Of a stretch of DNA of 64,000 bases, positions 27,529 to 38,987 are shown piece after piece; position 1 is the first letter of the stretch; each line of letters starts with the position of its first letter. The DNA comes from Lysobacter antibioticus (lineage in GTDB: Bacteria > Pseudomonadota > Gammaproteobacteria > Xanthomonadales > Xanthomonadaceae), in NCBI RefSeq assembly GCF_001442535.1, contig NZ_CP013141.1, positions 2,756,624 through 2,820,623 on the forward strand. Direction: 5' to 3'. A program made the translations under genes and the position numbers. The notes under the pieces were generated by a model. The model was not told where the DNA came from. It did not search any database and was given only the letters and a program-made list of their open reading frames with translations.

Positions 27529-27599
27529 GGTCGCGGCTCACGCCGCTCTTACAGAGAAACCGCGGTGCCGCCCCTGTAGGAGCGGCGTAAGCCGCGACC
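27529..27599. repeat. Paired REP palindromes on the other side of the RAYT
   Basis: Inverted pair at 27529-27553 and 27575-27599, separated by a short linker. Together with 26565-26915 they bracket the transposase gene. Confidence 0.85.
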
Positions 27600-27654
27600 G
27601 TCATCCTCCTGCTGCGCGATCATCGACGGCGATACATCTCTCTCCACGCCACCC

Positions 27655-27999
27655 TCAACCCGGAGCGCTGCGCAACACCACGATGCCGGCGACGATCAAA
27701 GCCACGCCGCCCAGGCGCAACGGGGTGATGGATTCGCCGAACAGGATCGAGCCGATCAGCACGGTGCCGGCGGCGCCGATGCCGGTCCACACGGCGTAGG
27801 CGCTGCCAACCGGCAAGGCGGTCAGGGCGCGGCCGAGCAGCCAGACGAAGGCGATCAGGGCGACGATCGAGGCCGCGGTCCACCAGGGTTTGGTATAGCC
27901 CTGCGACAACTTCATCGTCAGCGCCCAGGCCACGTCGATCAGGCCGGCAGCGATCAGCATGGTCCAGGCGACGGAGGGTTTGATCGCTTCGCCGATCAT
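27655..27999 (-). CDS. SMR-family multidrug/guanidinium-type transporter
   Basis: 114 aa with four membrane spans, the size of an SMR protein. It shows the membrane-embedded Glu/Asp equivalent early in span 1 (LIDVAWALTMKLSQGYTKP) and the conserved PVGSAYAVWTGIGAAGTVLIG of spans 3-4. The AWALTMKLS and GIGAAG signature is closer to the SugE/Gdx branch than to EmrE, so guanidinium export is as likely as drug efflux. The ATG overlaps the stop of the glutathione S-transferase gene by 4 nt (ATGA), so both are expressed together. Confidence 0.88.
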   Translation of the reverse strand: MIGEAIKPSVAWTMLIAAGLIDVAWALTMKLSQGYTKPWWTAASIVALIAFVWLLGRALTALPVGSAYAVWTGIGAAGTVLIGSILFGESITPLRLGGVALIVAGIVVLRSAPG

Positions 28000-28610
28000 G
28001 GCGCTTTCTCGCGGCGCAAGGCTTCGGCGACGCTGTCGCGGGCGCGCACGCGCTCGAGGTAGGCAGCCAAGGCGGGGTACGGGTCGAGCGCGATCTTCAG
28101 CGGGCGGGTCCAGTCGACGATGGTGAACAAGTACGCATCGGCGACGCTGAAACGCTCGCCCAGCAGGTAGTCGCGATCGGCGAGGTGGCGCTCGACCACG
28201 GCCAGGCGCTTGGCCAGGCGTTCGCGTGCGACGTTGGCGGCCTGTTCGCCGTATTCGGGATGGAACAGCCAGGGGCTGAAGGTCTTGTGCAGTTCGGAGC
28301 TGATGAAGTTCAACCAGCGGTGCAGTTCGTCGCGCTCGGGCGTGCCCACCGCGGGGGCGAGGCCAGCCTCGGGCTTCAGGTCGGCCAGGTGCAGCAGCAT
28401 CGCCACGCCCTCGGTGAGCACGCGGCCGTCGTCGAGTTCCAACACCGGCACGTAGCCGAGCGGGTTGATCTGGCGGAAGTCGCGGCCGTCGGCGACGACG
28501 ACCGGGTCGGCGCCGATGCGCACGCGGCGCAGTTCGGCGTCGAGACCGAGTTCGCGGATGGCGATGTGGGGGGCGAACGAGCAGGTGCCGGGGGTGAAGT
28601 AAAGTTTCAT
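27996..28610 (-). CDS. Glutathione S-transferase
   Basis: 204 aa. The N-terminal thioredoxin-like domain opens MKLYFTPGTCSFAPHIAIRE (Cys/Ser at the glutathione site as in beta-class GSTs), with the cis-proline segment NPLGYVPVLELDDG. The C-terminal helical domain ends with the conserved FSVADAYLFTIVDWT. Start at 28610. It is the first gene of a two-gene unit with the SMR transporter and divergent from a LysR regulator, so the three may form a xenobiotic-response module. Confidence 0.92.
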   Translation of the reverse strand: MKLYFTPGTCSFAPHIAIRELGLDAELRRVRIGADPVVVADGRDFRQINPLGYVPVLELDDGRVLTEGVAMLLHLADLKPEAGLAPAVGTPERDELHRWLNFISSELHKTFSPWLFHPEYGEQAANVARERLAKRLAVVERHLADRDYLLGERFSVADAYLFTIVDWTRPLKIALDPYPALAAYLERVRARDSVAEALRREKAP

Positions 28611-28693
28611 GAGCGCACTCCGTTGGGATGGCGCTACTTTCGGCGTCCGCCGCGGCGGCGCCAACACGGCGAACCGACAAGGATTGCTTGCAC

Positions 28694-29602
28694 ATGCGAC
28701 ACGAACGATTGAGCCTGGACGACCTGGAGCTGGTGCGCGCGATCGGCGCGCACGGCAGCCTGACCGGCGCGGCCAAGGCCTTGGGGCTGGACCATTCGAG
28801 TGCGTTCCGGCGCCTGGCCGCGGTCGAGGCGCGGGTCGGTGCGGCGCTGTTCCGGCGCAGTCGCCGCGGCTATACGCCGACCGATGCCGGCGAGCTGACC
28901 ATCGCCAGCGCGCAGCGCGTGCTGGCCGAGACCGAGCGCCTGCAGCGCGAGCTCGCCGGGCGCGATGCGCGCACCGAAGGGCGCATCCGCATCACCTTGC
29001 CGGACACCTTGGCGCCGGTGGCAGCGCGCATGTGCGCGGCGTTTCGCGTCGAGCAGCCGGGGTTACGTTGCGACCTGGTCGTGGCCAATGCGTTCCTGAG
29101 CCTGCAGCAGCAGGATGCGGATGTGGCGCTGCGGGCGAGCGTGTTGCCGCCGGAGGGGTTGTCGTCGCGCAAGGTCGCGGCGATTTCGATCGCGGCCTAT
29201 GCGGCGGCTGGACGCGGCGGCGGGCGCGGTGCCGGGCGCGGCAAGACCACGCTCGACGAAGCGGCGTTGGCGCAAGGCGATTGGGTCGCGCTCGACGAGA
29301 GCCTGGCGCATCTGTCGTCGGCGCAGTGGTTGAGCGACCGGGTGCCGGCCGAACGCATCGCGATGCGGGTCAATACCCTGCCGGCGGCGTTGGCGGCGTG
29401 CGAGGCGGGATTGGGACGGGCCTTGTTGCCGTGTTATCTGGCCGATGCGTCGCCGGCGGTGCGGCGGATTTCGGCGCCGTTGCCGCAGGTACGGGCGGAT
29501 CTGTGGTTCGCGACGCATCCGGATCTGCGGCGCTCGGCGAAGGTGAAGTTGTTGCGGGAGTTTGCGTTGCGGTGGTTGCCGGGCGAGGTGGCGTTGGAGT
29601 GA
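28694..29602 (+). CDS. LysR-family transcriptional regulator
   Basis: 302 aa. The winged helix-turn-helix is in residues about 5-65 (DLELVRAIGAHGSLTGAAKA, then HSSAFRRLAAVEARVGAALF), followed by a LysR substrate-binding domain. A Gly/Arg-rich insert (AAGRGGGRGAGRGKTT) interrupts that domain near residue 178. It is divergent from the GST gene with an 83-nt gap, the usual arrangement for a LysR regulator and its target. Confidence 0.9.
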   Translation: MRHERLSLDDLELVRAIGAHGSLTGAAKALGLDHSSAFRRLAAVEARVGAALFRRSRRGYTPTDAGELTIASAQRVLAETERLQRELAGRDARTEGRIRITLPDTLAPVAARMCAAFRVEQPGLRCDLVVANAFLSLQQQDADVALRASVLPPEGLSSRKVAAISIAAYAAAGRGGGRGAGRGKTTLDEAALAQGDWVALDESLAHLSSAQWLSDRVPAERIAMRVNTLPAALAACEAGLGRALLPCYLADASPAVRRISAPLPQVRADLWFATHPDLRRSAKVKLLREFALRWLPGEVALE

Positions 29603-30159
29603 GGCGGTTGATCGGCGCGCGGCCCTCACCCCAACCCCGCTCCCGTGAACGGGAGAGAGGATTTGTCGCGGCGTGACCGGGGTTGGGTGCGGGATACAGC
29701 AATACAGAATGCGGGGATGTAGCGGCGATGCGCGGGTGTTTGATGTGGCGCCGCGAGCGTTCGCTTTCGCGGTCGCGGCTCGCGCCGCTCCTACCCTGTA
29801 CGCGGCTTTGGGGTAGGAGCGGCGCGAGCCGCGACCGCGCCAATCAATTGCCGATGCAAACGAAGCACTGAAGCAAATCCCCCTGCCCCCTTTTCCAAAG
29901 GGGGGAATAGCACGGGGCTAGCAGGGAACGGCGCGGCGTTGTGTTCCGTGTAGGAGCGACGCGAATCGCGACCAGGAATTTGCGCTTCCTGGGTAGGAGC
30001 GGCGCGAGCCGCGACCACGCAAATCAATCGACGATGCAAACGAAGCATTGCGGCGAATCCCCCCGCCCCCTCAACAAAGGGGGAACTGCGCGGGGATGCG
30101 TGGCTGTCGCAGCGCCGGCTGCGTCATCGACGCAGCCGACGGTTACCGCGAAACGCGGC
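29603..30159. repeat. Repeat-filled intergenic region with four REP copies
   Basis: REP palindromes at 29771, 29813, 29950 and 29993, arranged as two inverted pairs. The 29950 copy has changed bases (GACGCGAATCGC). Two CCCCCT..AAAGGGGG hairpins (near 29885 and 30065) and a CCCTCACC..GGGAGAGAGG element near 29625 also belong to widespread Xanthomonadaceae-type intergenic repeats. No gene is supported. Confidence 0.8.
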
Positions 30160-32472
<2,313 letters not shown>

Positions 32473-32715
32473 CAGGGAATGGCTGCCGTGGCAAGGGCGC
32501 GAGGAAAGGTGGACTTGCAGTCTAAAGGATCGCCGACGCGGATTCGCGCGACCGCGGTGGCGAAAGCCTTAGTACTTTGGAGTTGTACCCGCACGACGGT
32601 GCGGGCGCTTTGCCGAACCCGGCGCGGGCCGGCCGCGACGGTCGGGCGCGGCAGCGAACCGACGCCGGCGTATGGGCGGGCCGGCTCGAGGCCGACGGGC
32701 CTAAGGCGAACCCGG

Positions 32716-33882
32716 TCACGGTGCATCGGCGGCCTGCTTGCGTCCGGGCTGGACCGTGCTGCGCCAGGCCTCGAGGAACTGGCGCCGCTTGAGCGCATCC
32801 AGATACACCAGCAGACCTGGCCCGAGCGGGATCGGGCGCAGGGCGCGCACCCGCGCGCCGTCGCGCGCATGCGGCGACAGCGGCGCGCCGTTGGCGGCGC
32901 GGATCGGCTGCAGGCCGACTTGCTGGGCCAGCATGGCCTGGCCGCGCGGCGACAACAGGTAATCGAGGAAGCGCCCGGCCTCGGCCGCGTTCGGCGCGCT
33001 GCGCGGGATCAGCGCGGTGCGCAGCAGGACCAGGGTGTAGTCCTCGGGCAGGACCATGCCGAGCGGCGCGCCGGCGTCGATGCGGGCCTGGGCGTAGGAG
33101 CCGAGCACGTTGTAGGCCAGGGCGAGTTCGCCGCGGGCGACGCGGTCGAGCAAGGCGCCGGTGCGCTCTTCCAGGCGCACGCGGTTGTCGCCGAGCGCGG
33201 CCTGCAACGCGCCGGCCATGCTGCCGAGCTGATGATCCTGGGTCGCCAGCAGGTAGCCGACGCTGCTGCGGGCGACGTCGTAGGTGCCGACCCGGCCGGC
33301 CAAGGGCGCGGCCGGGTCGCGCAGCAGGGCCAGCAGCTGTCGGCGCGTATGCGGCACCCGCGCCGCCGGCAGCAGACGCTTGTTGTAGACGATGACGATG
33401 GGTTCGTAGCTGATGCCGAAGGCTTCATGGCGCCAGTGCGACCACGCCGGCAGGCCGACCGTGGCCGGCGAGCGGTGGGCCAGCGCATGGCCGTCGTTGG
33501 CCAGCTTGGTCTGCAGGTCCATGCCGCTGCTGATCAGCAGGTCGGCAACGCGGCCGCGGCCGGCGGCGAGGTGGCGGGTGTAGATGTCCTGGGCGACGAG
33601 GTCGGAATACTCGACTTCGGTGCCCGGATGCAGGCGCTGGTAGTCGGAGATGACCGCGGCGAAGTTCTCGATGTCGGTCGAACCGTGGATGCGCAGGCGC
33701 GCGGTGGTGGTCTGCGGCGATTGGAAGATGCGGATGTCGCCGGGGGCGGCGTGGGCTGGGGCGGGGGCGAAGAACGAGTTCAGAAGAGTGAGGAACGAGT
33801 ACAGGCAAAAGCAGCGCGCGGCGCTGTAGCGCGAGGCATCCCGCTTTTTCTCGTTTCTCATTTTTCTCGACTCGTTTTTCAA
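32716..33882 (-). CDS. Periplasmic substrate-binding protein of the TctDE locus
   Basis: 388 aa. The exported region begins after a hydrophobic signal (CLYSFLTLLNSFFAPAPAHA). The mature part is a type II periplasmic binding fold of the Fe3+/putrescine group (TARLRIHGSTDIENFAAVIS, EYSDLVAQDIYTRHLAAGRG, GISYEPIVIVYNKRLLP). No permease genes are adjacent, so it may act as a sensor-accessory protein for the histidine kinase rather than a transporter subunit. The ATG overlaps the kinase stop by 4 nt. The first 42 codons, including the signal peptide, appear to derive from the AAACGAG/GAGTGAG repeat family described for this locus. Confidence 0.8.
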   Translation of the reverse strand: MKNESRKMRNEKKRDASRYSAARCFCLYSFLTLLNSFFAPAPAHAAPGDIRIFQSPQTTTARLRIHGSTDIENFAAVISDYQRLHPGTEVEYSDLVAQDIYTRHLAAGRGRVADLLISSGMDLQTKLANDGHALAHRSPATVGLPAWSHWRHEAFGISYEPIVIVYNKRLLPAARVPHTRRQLLALLRDPAAPLAGRVGTYDVARSSVGYLLATQDHQLGSMAGALQAALGDNRVRLEERTGALLDRVARGELALAYNVLGSYAQARIDAGAPLGMVLPEDYTLVLLRTALIPRSAPNAAEAGRFLDYLLSPRGQAMLAQQVGLQPIRAANGAPLSPHARDGARVRALRPIPLGPGLLVYLDALKRRQFLEAWRSTVQPGRKQAADAP

Positions 33883-35306
33883 ACCACGCTCCTCGGCAGG
33901 CTGAGAGTGACGATCAGCCCGCCGCCGACCCGATTGGACAGATCGATGCGGCCGCCGTGGCTGTCGACGATGCGTTTGACGATCGCCAGGCCGAGCCCGG
34001 CGCCGCCGGCGGCAGCATCGTGGCCGCGGGCGAAGCGCTCGAACACGGTCTGCGCGTCGGCCGGGGCGATGCCGGGGCCGTGGTCGGCCACGGTCAGCAC
34101 CGCCGTCGAGGCGCCCTCGCCTTCGGCCACGGTCAGAGCGATCTGCAGCGGCCCGCCATCGCTGCCGGGCCGTGGTTGGCCGTGCTTGAGCGCGTTGTCG
34201 ATCAGGTTCTTGATCGCCTCGCGCAGCAGCAAGGCATCGCCGCGCACCAATACCGGCCCTTGGGTCGCAGCCAGGCGCACGTCGGGGCGCGGGCCGGACT
34301 GCGGGATCGATTCGTACAGCGCTTGATGCAGCAGCTCGGCCAGGTCGACGGTCTCGAACTGTTGCAGGTGCGAGCGGTGGATCGCGCTGGCATCGCTGAG
34401 CAACTGGTTGAGCAAACGGCTCATGTGGCTGGCGTTGCGTTCGATGGTGACCAGGCTGCGGCGCTGTTCGGCCGGGTCGTCCTCGTCGAGGGCAAGCTGG
34501 GCCTGGGCGCGCAAGGCCGCCAGCGGCGTGCGCATCTGATGTGCGGCATCGGCCATGAATGCGCGCAGGGTCTCGTTGCTCGCCGACAGGCGCGCCATGA
34601 AACGGTTCAAGGCGCCGACCAGTTGATCGAGTTCGAGCGGCACTTCGCCGGCGACCGGCTTGAGGTCGGAAGGTTCGCGCAGTGACAGATCGCGTTCGAG
34701 CTTCTGCAGGGGCCGCAGCGCGCGATGCACGCCGATCCAGACCAGGGCCAGAGCGGCGAACGACAACACGACGATGGCGACGATGGCGCGCAGCACCACA
34801 TCGTCGGCCAGGGCCTCGCGGGCGATGCGGGTCTGGCCGACCTGGACGATCGCCTGCCCTTGCGTGGCCGGGCCGGCGACCCAGCGCGATACTGCGACGA
34901 AGCGGGTGGGCTCACCGCGATACAGCGCATCGAACAAACGCGGCTTGCCATCGAGCGGGGGCGACGGCGGCAACGGCAAGTCGTCGTAACCCGTAATGGT
35001 TGCGCCTTCGCGGCTGGCGACGCGGTAGAACACCCGGTCTTCCGGCGCCATCGCCAGCAGATCGAGCGCGGCGTACGGCAGGTCGACCTGCCATTGGCCG
35101 TCGACCAGGGCCACGCTGTCGGCGATCGACAGTGCCGAGGCGATCAGCAGGTGATCGTAGGAGCGGTCGGCGGCTGCGCGGCCGTAGCTGCGCGCAGCGA
35201 CGAACAACAGCACCGCACCGATCAAGGATAAGGCGCCGAGATAAACCAGCAGGGTGCGGCGGATCGAACCGTGCCGCGCCGGCGATGCATGCGTGGATTC
35301 ACGCAT
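33879..35306 (-). CDS. tctE: TctE-like sensor histidine kinase
   Basis: 475 aa. Membrane span at about 18-38, a periplasmic sensor of the 2CSK_N (TctE) type, a second span at about 172-195, then HAMP-like and kinase domains: H-box FMADAAHQMRTPLAALRAQ (His256), N-box NLIDNALKHG and G boxes ADHGPGIAP and GAGLGLAIV. The start at 35306 overlaps the response-regulator stop by 8 nt; the long frame to 35405 is shadow sequence. It is predicted to sense tri- or dicarboxylates and control the divergent porin/CitMHS genes. Confidence 0.9.
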   Translation of the reverse strand: MRESTHASPARHGSIRRTLLVYLGALSLIGAVLLFVAARSYGRAAADRSYDHLLIASALSIADSVALVDGQWQVDLPYAALDLLAMAPEDRVFYRVASREGATITGYDDLPLPPSPPLDGKPRLFDALYRGEPTRFVAVSRWVAGPATQGQAIVQVGQTRIAREALADDVVLRAIVAIVVLSFAALALVWIGVHRALRPLQKLERDLSLREPSDLKPVAGEVPLELDQLVGALNRFMARLSASNETLRAFMADAAHQMRTPLAALRAQAQLALDEDDPAEQRRSLVTIERNASHMSRLLNQLLSDASAIHRSHLQQFETVDLAELLHQALYESIPQSGPRPDVRLAATQGPVLVRGDALLLREAIKNLIDNALKHGQPRPGSDGGPLQIALTVAEGEGASTAVLTVADHGPGIAPADAQTVFERFARGHDAAAGGAGLGLAIVKRIVDSHGGRIDLSNRVGGGLIVTLSLPRSVV

Positions 35307-36006
35307 CGAGCGGCTCCGCGCCGACCTGCGTCTCGGCCGGCGGCGCCGCTTCGAGCATGTAGCCCACGCCGCGCACGGTGAGGATGCGCAAGGGCGCGGC
35401 GGCAAGGCGCTTGCGCAGGCGGCCGACGTACAACTCGATCGCGTTCGGCCCGGCCTCGTCGTCGAAGCCGAACAGGCCGTTGCCGATCTCGTCCTTGCTG
35501 ACCACCTGGCCGAGCTTGCCGATCAGGATTTCGAGCAGGCGGAACTCGCGGTTCGGCACGTCGATCGCCTCGCCGTCGAGCGTGACCCGATGCGCGGCGC
35601 TGTCGAAGGCCAAGCTGCCGACCTGGATCACGCCGGCGGCGCGGCCCTGGTTACGACGCAGCAGCACCCGACAGCGCGCTTCGAACTCGCGGAAATCGAA
35701 AGGCTTGCCGAGGTAATCGTCGGCGCCGACGTCGAGCGCCTTGACCCGGTCCTCGATGCCGTCGCGCGCGGTGAGCATCAGCACCGGCGTGGTGTCGCCG
35801 CGCTCGCGTAAGCCAGCGAGCAGGCTGAGGCCGTTGAGCCGCGGCAGGCCGATGTCGAGCACGATCAAGTCGAAGGACTGATAACGAAGCACACTGGCTG
35901 CGGCGATGCCGTCGGACTGCCAGTCGACCGCATGACCGTCGCGACGCATCCGCCTGACGATGGCGTCGGCCAGATCCGCGTTGTCCTCGACCAAAAGAAT
36001 GCGCAT
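35299..36006 (-). CDS. tctD: TctD-like OmpR-family response regulator
   Basis: 235 aa. Receiver domain with acidic pocket (VEDNADLADAI), phospho-acceptor Asp51 (DLIVLDIGLPRLNG) and conserved Lys (YLGKPFDFREF). The C-terminal winged helix (PNREFRLLEILIG, VGRLRKRLA, TVRGVGYMLEA) is OmpR/PhoB type. Start MRILLVEDNADLADA at 36006. It is the first gene of the leftward regulator-kinase-binding protein operon and divergent from the porin gene 204 nt away. Confidence 0.93.
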   Translation of the reverse strand: MRILLVEDNADLADAIVRRMRRDGHAVDWQSDGIAAASVLRYQSFDLIVLDIGLPRLNGLSLLAGLRERGDTTPVLMLTARDGIEDRVKALDVGADDYLGKPFDFREFEARCRVLLRRNQGRAAGVIQVGSLAFDSAAHRVTLDGEAIDVPNREFRLLEILIGKLGQVVSKDEIGNGLFGFDDEAGPNAIELYVGRLRKRLAAAPLRILTVRGVGYMLEAAPPAETQVGAEPLDA

Positions 36007-36209
36007 CGAACGGGGGCCCTCGCAGTGGCCGAAGTCAGGTACCACCGGGCCGATCTCGGCGGTGAGAACAGTCCAATGACAGGTCAATGACAGCTTCGCC
36101 CGCCTAGCCTGCGCTCGAGGGGTTGCGGCTGGCCGTCCTGGCCGAAGCAACTATAAGCGCACCAACACGCGCCTGTCGTCGAAAAACGGCAGAAAAATAG
36201 GGAAACCAG

Positions 36210-37394
36210 ATGCCTACGATGGTGCTTTTCCGTCATGCCGCCGCGTGCGCCGCGCTGTGCCTGTTCGCCGCCCCGTGCCTGGCCGAAGACGGCCCGGTCA
36301 CCGCCGAACTCGGCGGCCGCCTGCACTGGGACTTCGCCGATTTCGACAACGACGCGCGCGGCCTGCGCAACGGCGACGACACCGAGGTGCGCCGGCTGTG
36401 GCTCGACGTGTCCGGCAAGTTCTACGGCTGGGGCTACAAGATCGAAGGCGACTTCGCCGGCCTGCAGGACGATTTCTCCAAGGACAGCATCGAAGCCAAG
36501 GACGTCTACGTCACCCGCGATTTCAAGGCCGGCAAGCTGACCCTGGGCCAGTTCAAGCAGCACTTCACCCTCGACGACCGCATCAGCTCGAACTACGGCG
36601 TATTCATGGAGCGCAGCATGTTCGCCAGCTCGGTCGCGCCGCTGTACCGGCTGGGCGCCGCCTGGATCACCGCGCGCGACGACTACACCGTCGCCGGCAG
36701 CGTCTACAGCCTGGAAAGCATCGACGTGTGGCAGGTCAAGGGCCACGCTGTCGGCGCGCGCGGCACTTGGACGCCGCTGCATGCGGACGAACGCACCCTG
36801 CACCTGGGCCTGTCGCTGGCGCGCGAGGCCTACGACCATCCCGGCCGCGACGGCGCCAACGCGCTGCGCATCGCGCCGCGCCCGGCCGGGCATCTGTCCG
36901 ACAACAGCCGCGCGACCTTGGTCAACTTCAATCGCGGGCTCGACACCGACGTCGACAAGTACTCGCTCGAGTTCGGCCTCGCCCACGGACCGCTGTATGT
37001 GCAGTCCGAACTCGGCGGCGCCAACTTCGACGACGGCAGCCAGCGCGGCCAGATCCGTTCGGCCTATGGCCTGGTCGGCTGGTTCCTGACCGGCGAGTCG
37101 ATGCCCTACGACAGCAAGACCGGCCGCTTCGCCCGGGTCAAACCGGCGCGCAGCAGCGGTGCCTGGCAGGTCGCGCTGCGCTACGACACGATCCGCGGCA
37201 AGCAGCACCTCGACGGCGCCGCGAATTTCAGCGACGTATCGATGGAGCAGGCGAGCCTCGGGGTGAACTGGCATCTGCGTTCGAACCTGCGCTTCATGCT
37301 CGATTGGATCGAGAGTCGCAACCGCGATCGCCTGGCGGGCGTCACGCTCGATCGGACCCGGGCGTTAACGGGGCGGTTCCAGTACGACTTTTGA
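36210..37394 (+). CDS. Phosphate-selective porin O/P family outer-membrane protein
   Basis: 394 aa with signal peptide (AAACAALCLFAAPCLAEDG) and alternating beta-strand sequence ending in the aromatic C-terminus FQYDF of outer-membrane barrels. Family marks are GGRLHWDFADFD, DVSGKFYGWGYKIEGDFAG and LGQFKQHFTLDDRISSNYG. In this context it probably admits citrate or similar acids rather than phosphate. It is the first gene of the rightward transport group and probably a TctDE target. Confidence 0.88.
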   Translation: MPTMVLFRHAAACAALCLFAAPCLAEDGPVTAELGGRLHWDFADFDNDARGLRNGDDTEVRRLWLDVSGKFYGWGYKIEGDFAGLQDDFSKDSIEAKDVYVTRDFKAGKLTLGQFKQHFTLDDRISSNYGVFMERSMFASSVAPLYRLGAAWITARDDYTVAGSVYSLESIDVWQVKGHAVGARGTWTPLHADERTLHLGLSLAREAYDHPGRDGANALRIAPRPAGHLSDNSRATLVNFNRGLDTDVDKYSLEFGLAHGPLYVQSELGGANFDDGSQRGQIRSAYGLVGWFLTGESMPYDSKTGRFARVKPARSSGAWQVALRYDTIRGKQHLDGAANFSDVSMEQASLGVNWHLRSNLRFMLDWIESRNRDRLAGVTLDRTRALTGRFQYDF

Positions 37395-37410
37395 AGCAGG
37401 AGTGAGAGGC

Positions 37411-37470
37411 GAGGAGTGAGGAGTGAGTAACGGCACTCCGCTCTTGCTCGTTCCTCACTCCTCACTCCTC
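37411..37470. repeat. GAGGAGTGAG inverted repeat between porin and CitMHS genes
   Basis: Perfect 17-bp arms (37411-37427 and 37454-37470) built of GAGGAGT/GAG heptamer units, 26-nt loop. In the transcript it would fold into a strong hairpin just before the CitMHS ribosome binding site (CCGGAG near 37487). Confidence 0.88.
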
Positions 37471-37496
37471 ACTTCTCGCCCCCACCGGAGTTCCTC

Positions 37497-38825
37497 ATGT
37501 TGACCGCGCTCGGCTTCGGCATGGTCCTGACCTTCATGTATCTGATCATGAGCAAGCGGATGTCGCCGCTGGTGGCTCTGATCGTGATCCCGATCCTGTT
37601 CGCCCTGGTCGGCGGTTTCCGCAACGACATCGGCGAGATGATGATCGAGGGCATCAAGAAGATCGCGCCGACCGGCGTGATGCTGATGTTCGCGATCCTG
37701 TACTTCGGGGTGATGATCGATGCCGGTCTGTTCGACCCGGTAGTCAAGCGCATCCTCAAGCTGGTCAAGGGTGACCCGGTCAAGATCGTGGTCGGCACCG
37801 CGGTGCTGGCGATGCTGATCTCGCTCGACGGCGACGGCTCGACCACCTACATGATCACCGTCTCGGCGATGCTGCCGCTGTTTCAGCGCCTGCGCATGAA
37901 CGCGCTCAACCTGACCTGCGTGACCATCCTCGCCGGCGGGGTGATGAACCTGACCCCATGGGGCGGCCCGACCGCGCGCGCCGCGACCGCCTTGCACGTC
38001 GACCCCAGCGACGTATTCGTGCCGCTGGTGCCGGCGATGGCGGTGTCCTTGGTCGGCATCCTGCTGCTGGCCTGGTACCTCGGCCTGCGCGAGCGCAAGC
38101 GCCTCGGCATCGTCACCCTGGACGGCCATGCCGCCGACTGGAACCCCGACCTCGACACCGCCAGCGACAATCTGCCGACCCTGGCCGACAGCGAAGACAC
38201 CAAGCGGCCGAAGCTGTTGTGGATCAACGCCGCGCTGACGCTCGGATTGATGACGGCGCTGGTGCTCGGCGTGCTGCCGCTGCCGGTGTTGTTCATGATC
38301 GGCTTCGCCTTCGCCCTGGTGATCAACTACCCCGACCTCGCCGAACAGCGCCGCCGCATCGGCAACCATGCCGGTAACGTGCTCGCAGTGGTGTCGCTGA
38401 TCTTCGCCGCCGGCATTTTCACCGGCATTTTGTCCAACACCGGCATGGTCGAGGCGATGTCGCGCAGCTTCCTGGCGGTGATTCCCGACGCCTGGGGCCC
38501 GTACCTGGCGGTGATCACGGCCATCGCGAGCATGCCGTTCACTTTCTTCATGTCCAACGACGCCTTCTACTTCGGCGTGTTGCCGATCCTGTCGGAAGCA
38601 GCCGGCCATTACGGCATCACCCCGGTCGAGATGGCGCGTGCCTCGCTCGCCGGCCAGCCGGTGCATCTGCTGAGCCCGCTGGTGCCGTCGACCTATCTGC
38701 TGGTCGGCATGGCCAACGTCGATTTCGCCGACCACCAGCGCTTCGCCCTGAAATGGGCGGTGTTGATCTCGCTGGTGCTGATGTTCGCTTCGCTGGCGCT
38801 GGCGTTGTATCCGCTGGCGTCTTGA
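37497..38825 (+). CDS. CitMHS-family citrate-metal:proton symporter
   Basis: 442 aa with 11 or so membrane spans. Family marks are the opening MLTALGFGMVLTFMYLIMSKRMSPLVA, the SLDGDGSTTYMITVSAMLP motif and the GGVMNLTPWGGPTARAATAL motif. Transporters of this family import citrate complexed with Mg2+ or Ca2+. The gene is flanked by GAGTGAG-type repeats and follows the porin by 102 nt. Confidence 0.95.
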   Translation: MLTALGFGMVLTFMYLIMSKRMSPLVALIVIPILFALVGGFRNDIGEMMIEGIKKIAPTGVMLMFAILYFGVMIDAGLFDPVVKRILKLVKGDPVKIVVGTAVLAMLISLDGDGSTTYMITVSAMLPLFQRLRMNALNLTCVTILAGGVMNLTPWGGPTARAATALHVDPSDVFVPLVPAMAVSLVGILLLAWYLGLRERKRLGIVTLDGHAADWNPDLDTASDNLPTLADSEDTKRPKLLWINAALTLGLMTALVLGVLPLPVLFMIGFAFALVINYPDLAEQRRRIGNHAGNVLAVVSLIFAAGIFTGILSNTGMVEAMSRSFLAVIPDAWGPYLAVITAIASMPFTFFMSNDAFYFGVLPILSEAAGHYGITPVEMARASLAGQPVHLLSPLVPSTYLLVGMANVDFADHQRFALKWAVLISLVLMFASLALALYPLAS

Positions 38826-38829
38826 GGCG

Positions 38830-38975
38830 AGGAGTGAGTAGGCAGGAGTGAGGAGTGAGTGAGAGCGACAAGCTCCCTCACCTCGCACATACGCCTCCAC
38901 TCACTCTCACTCCTCTCGACTCACTCCTTATCCCTCAACTCACTCCTCTCTGCTTACTTCTCACTCCTACCACCC
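38830..38975. repeat. GAGTGAG repeat cluster between CitMHS and SDR genes
   Basis: Same repeat family as at 37411: a run of AGGAGTGAGGAGTGAGTGAG on the left and CTCACTCCTC-type blocks on the right, imperfectly inverted across about 140 bp. Confidence 0.8.
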
Positions 38976-38987
38976 ACGAGGGACGCC

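Noticed and set aside
27449..27604. Longer N-terminus for the RAYT
   Set aside because: It would be encoded by two REP palindromes and lacks transposase similarity.
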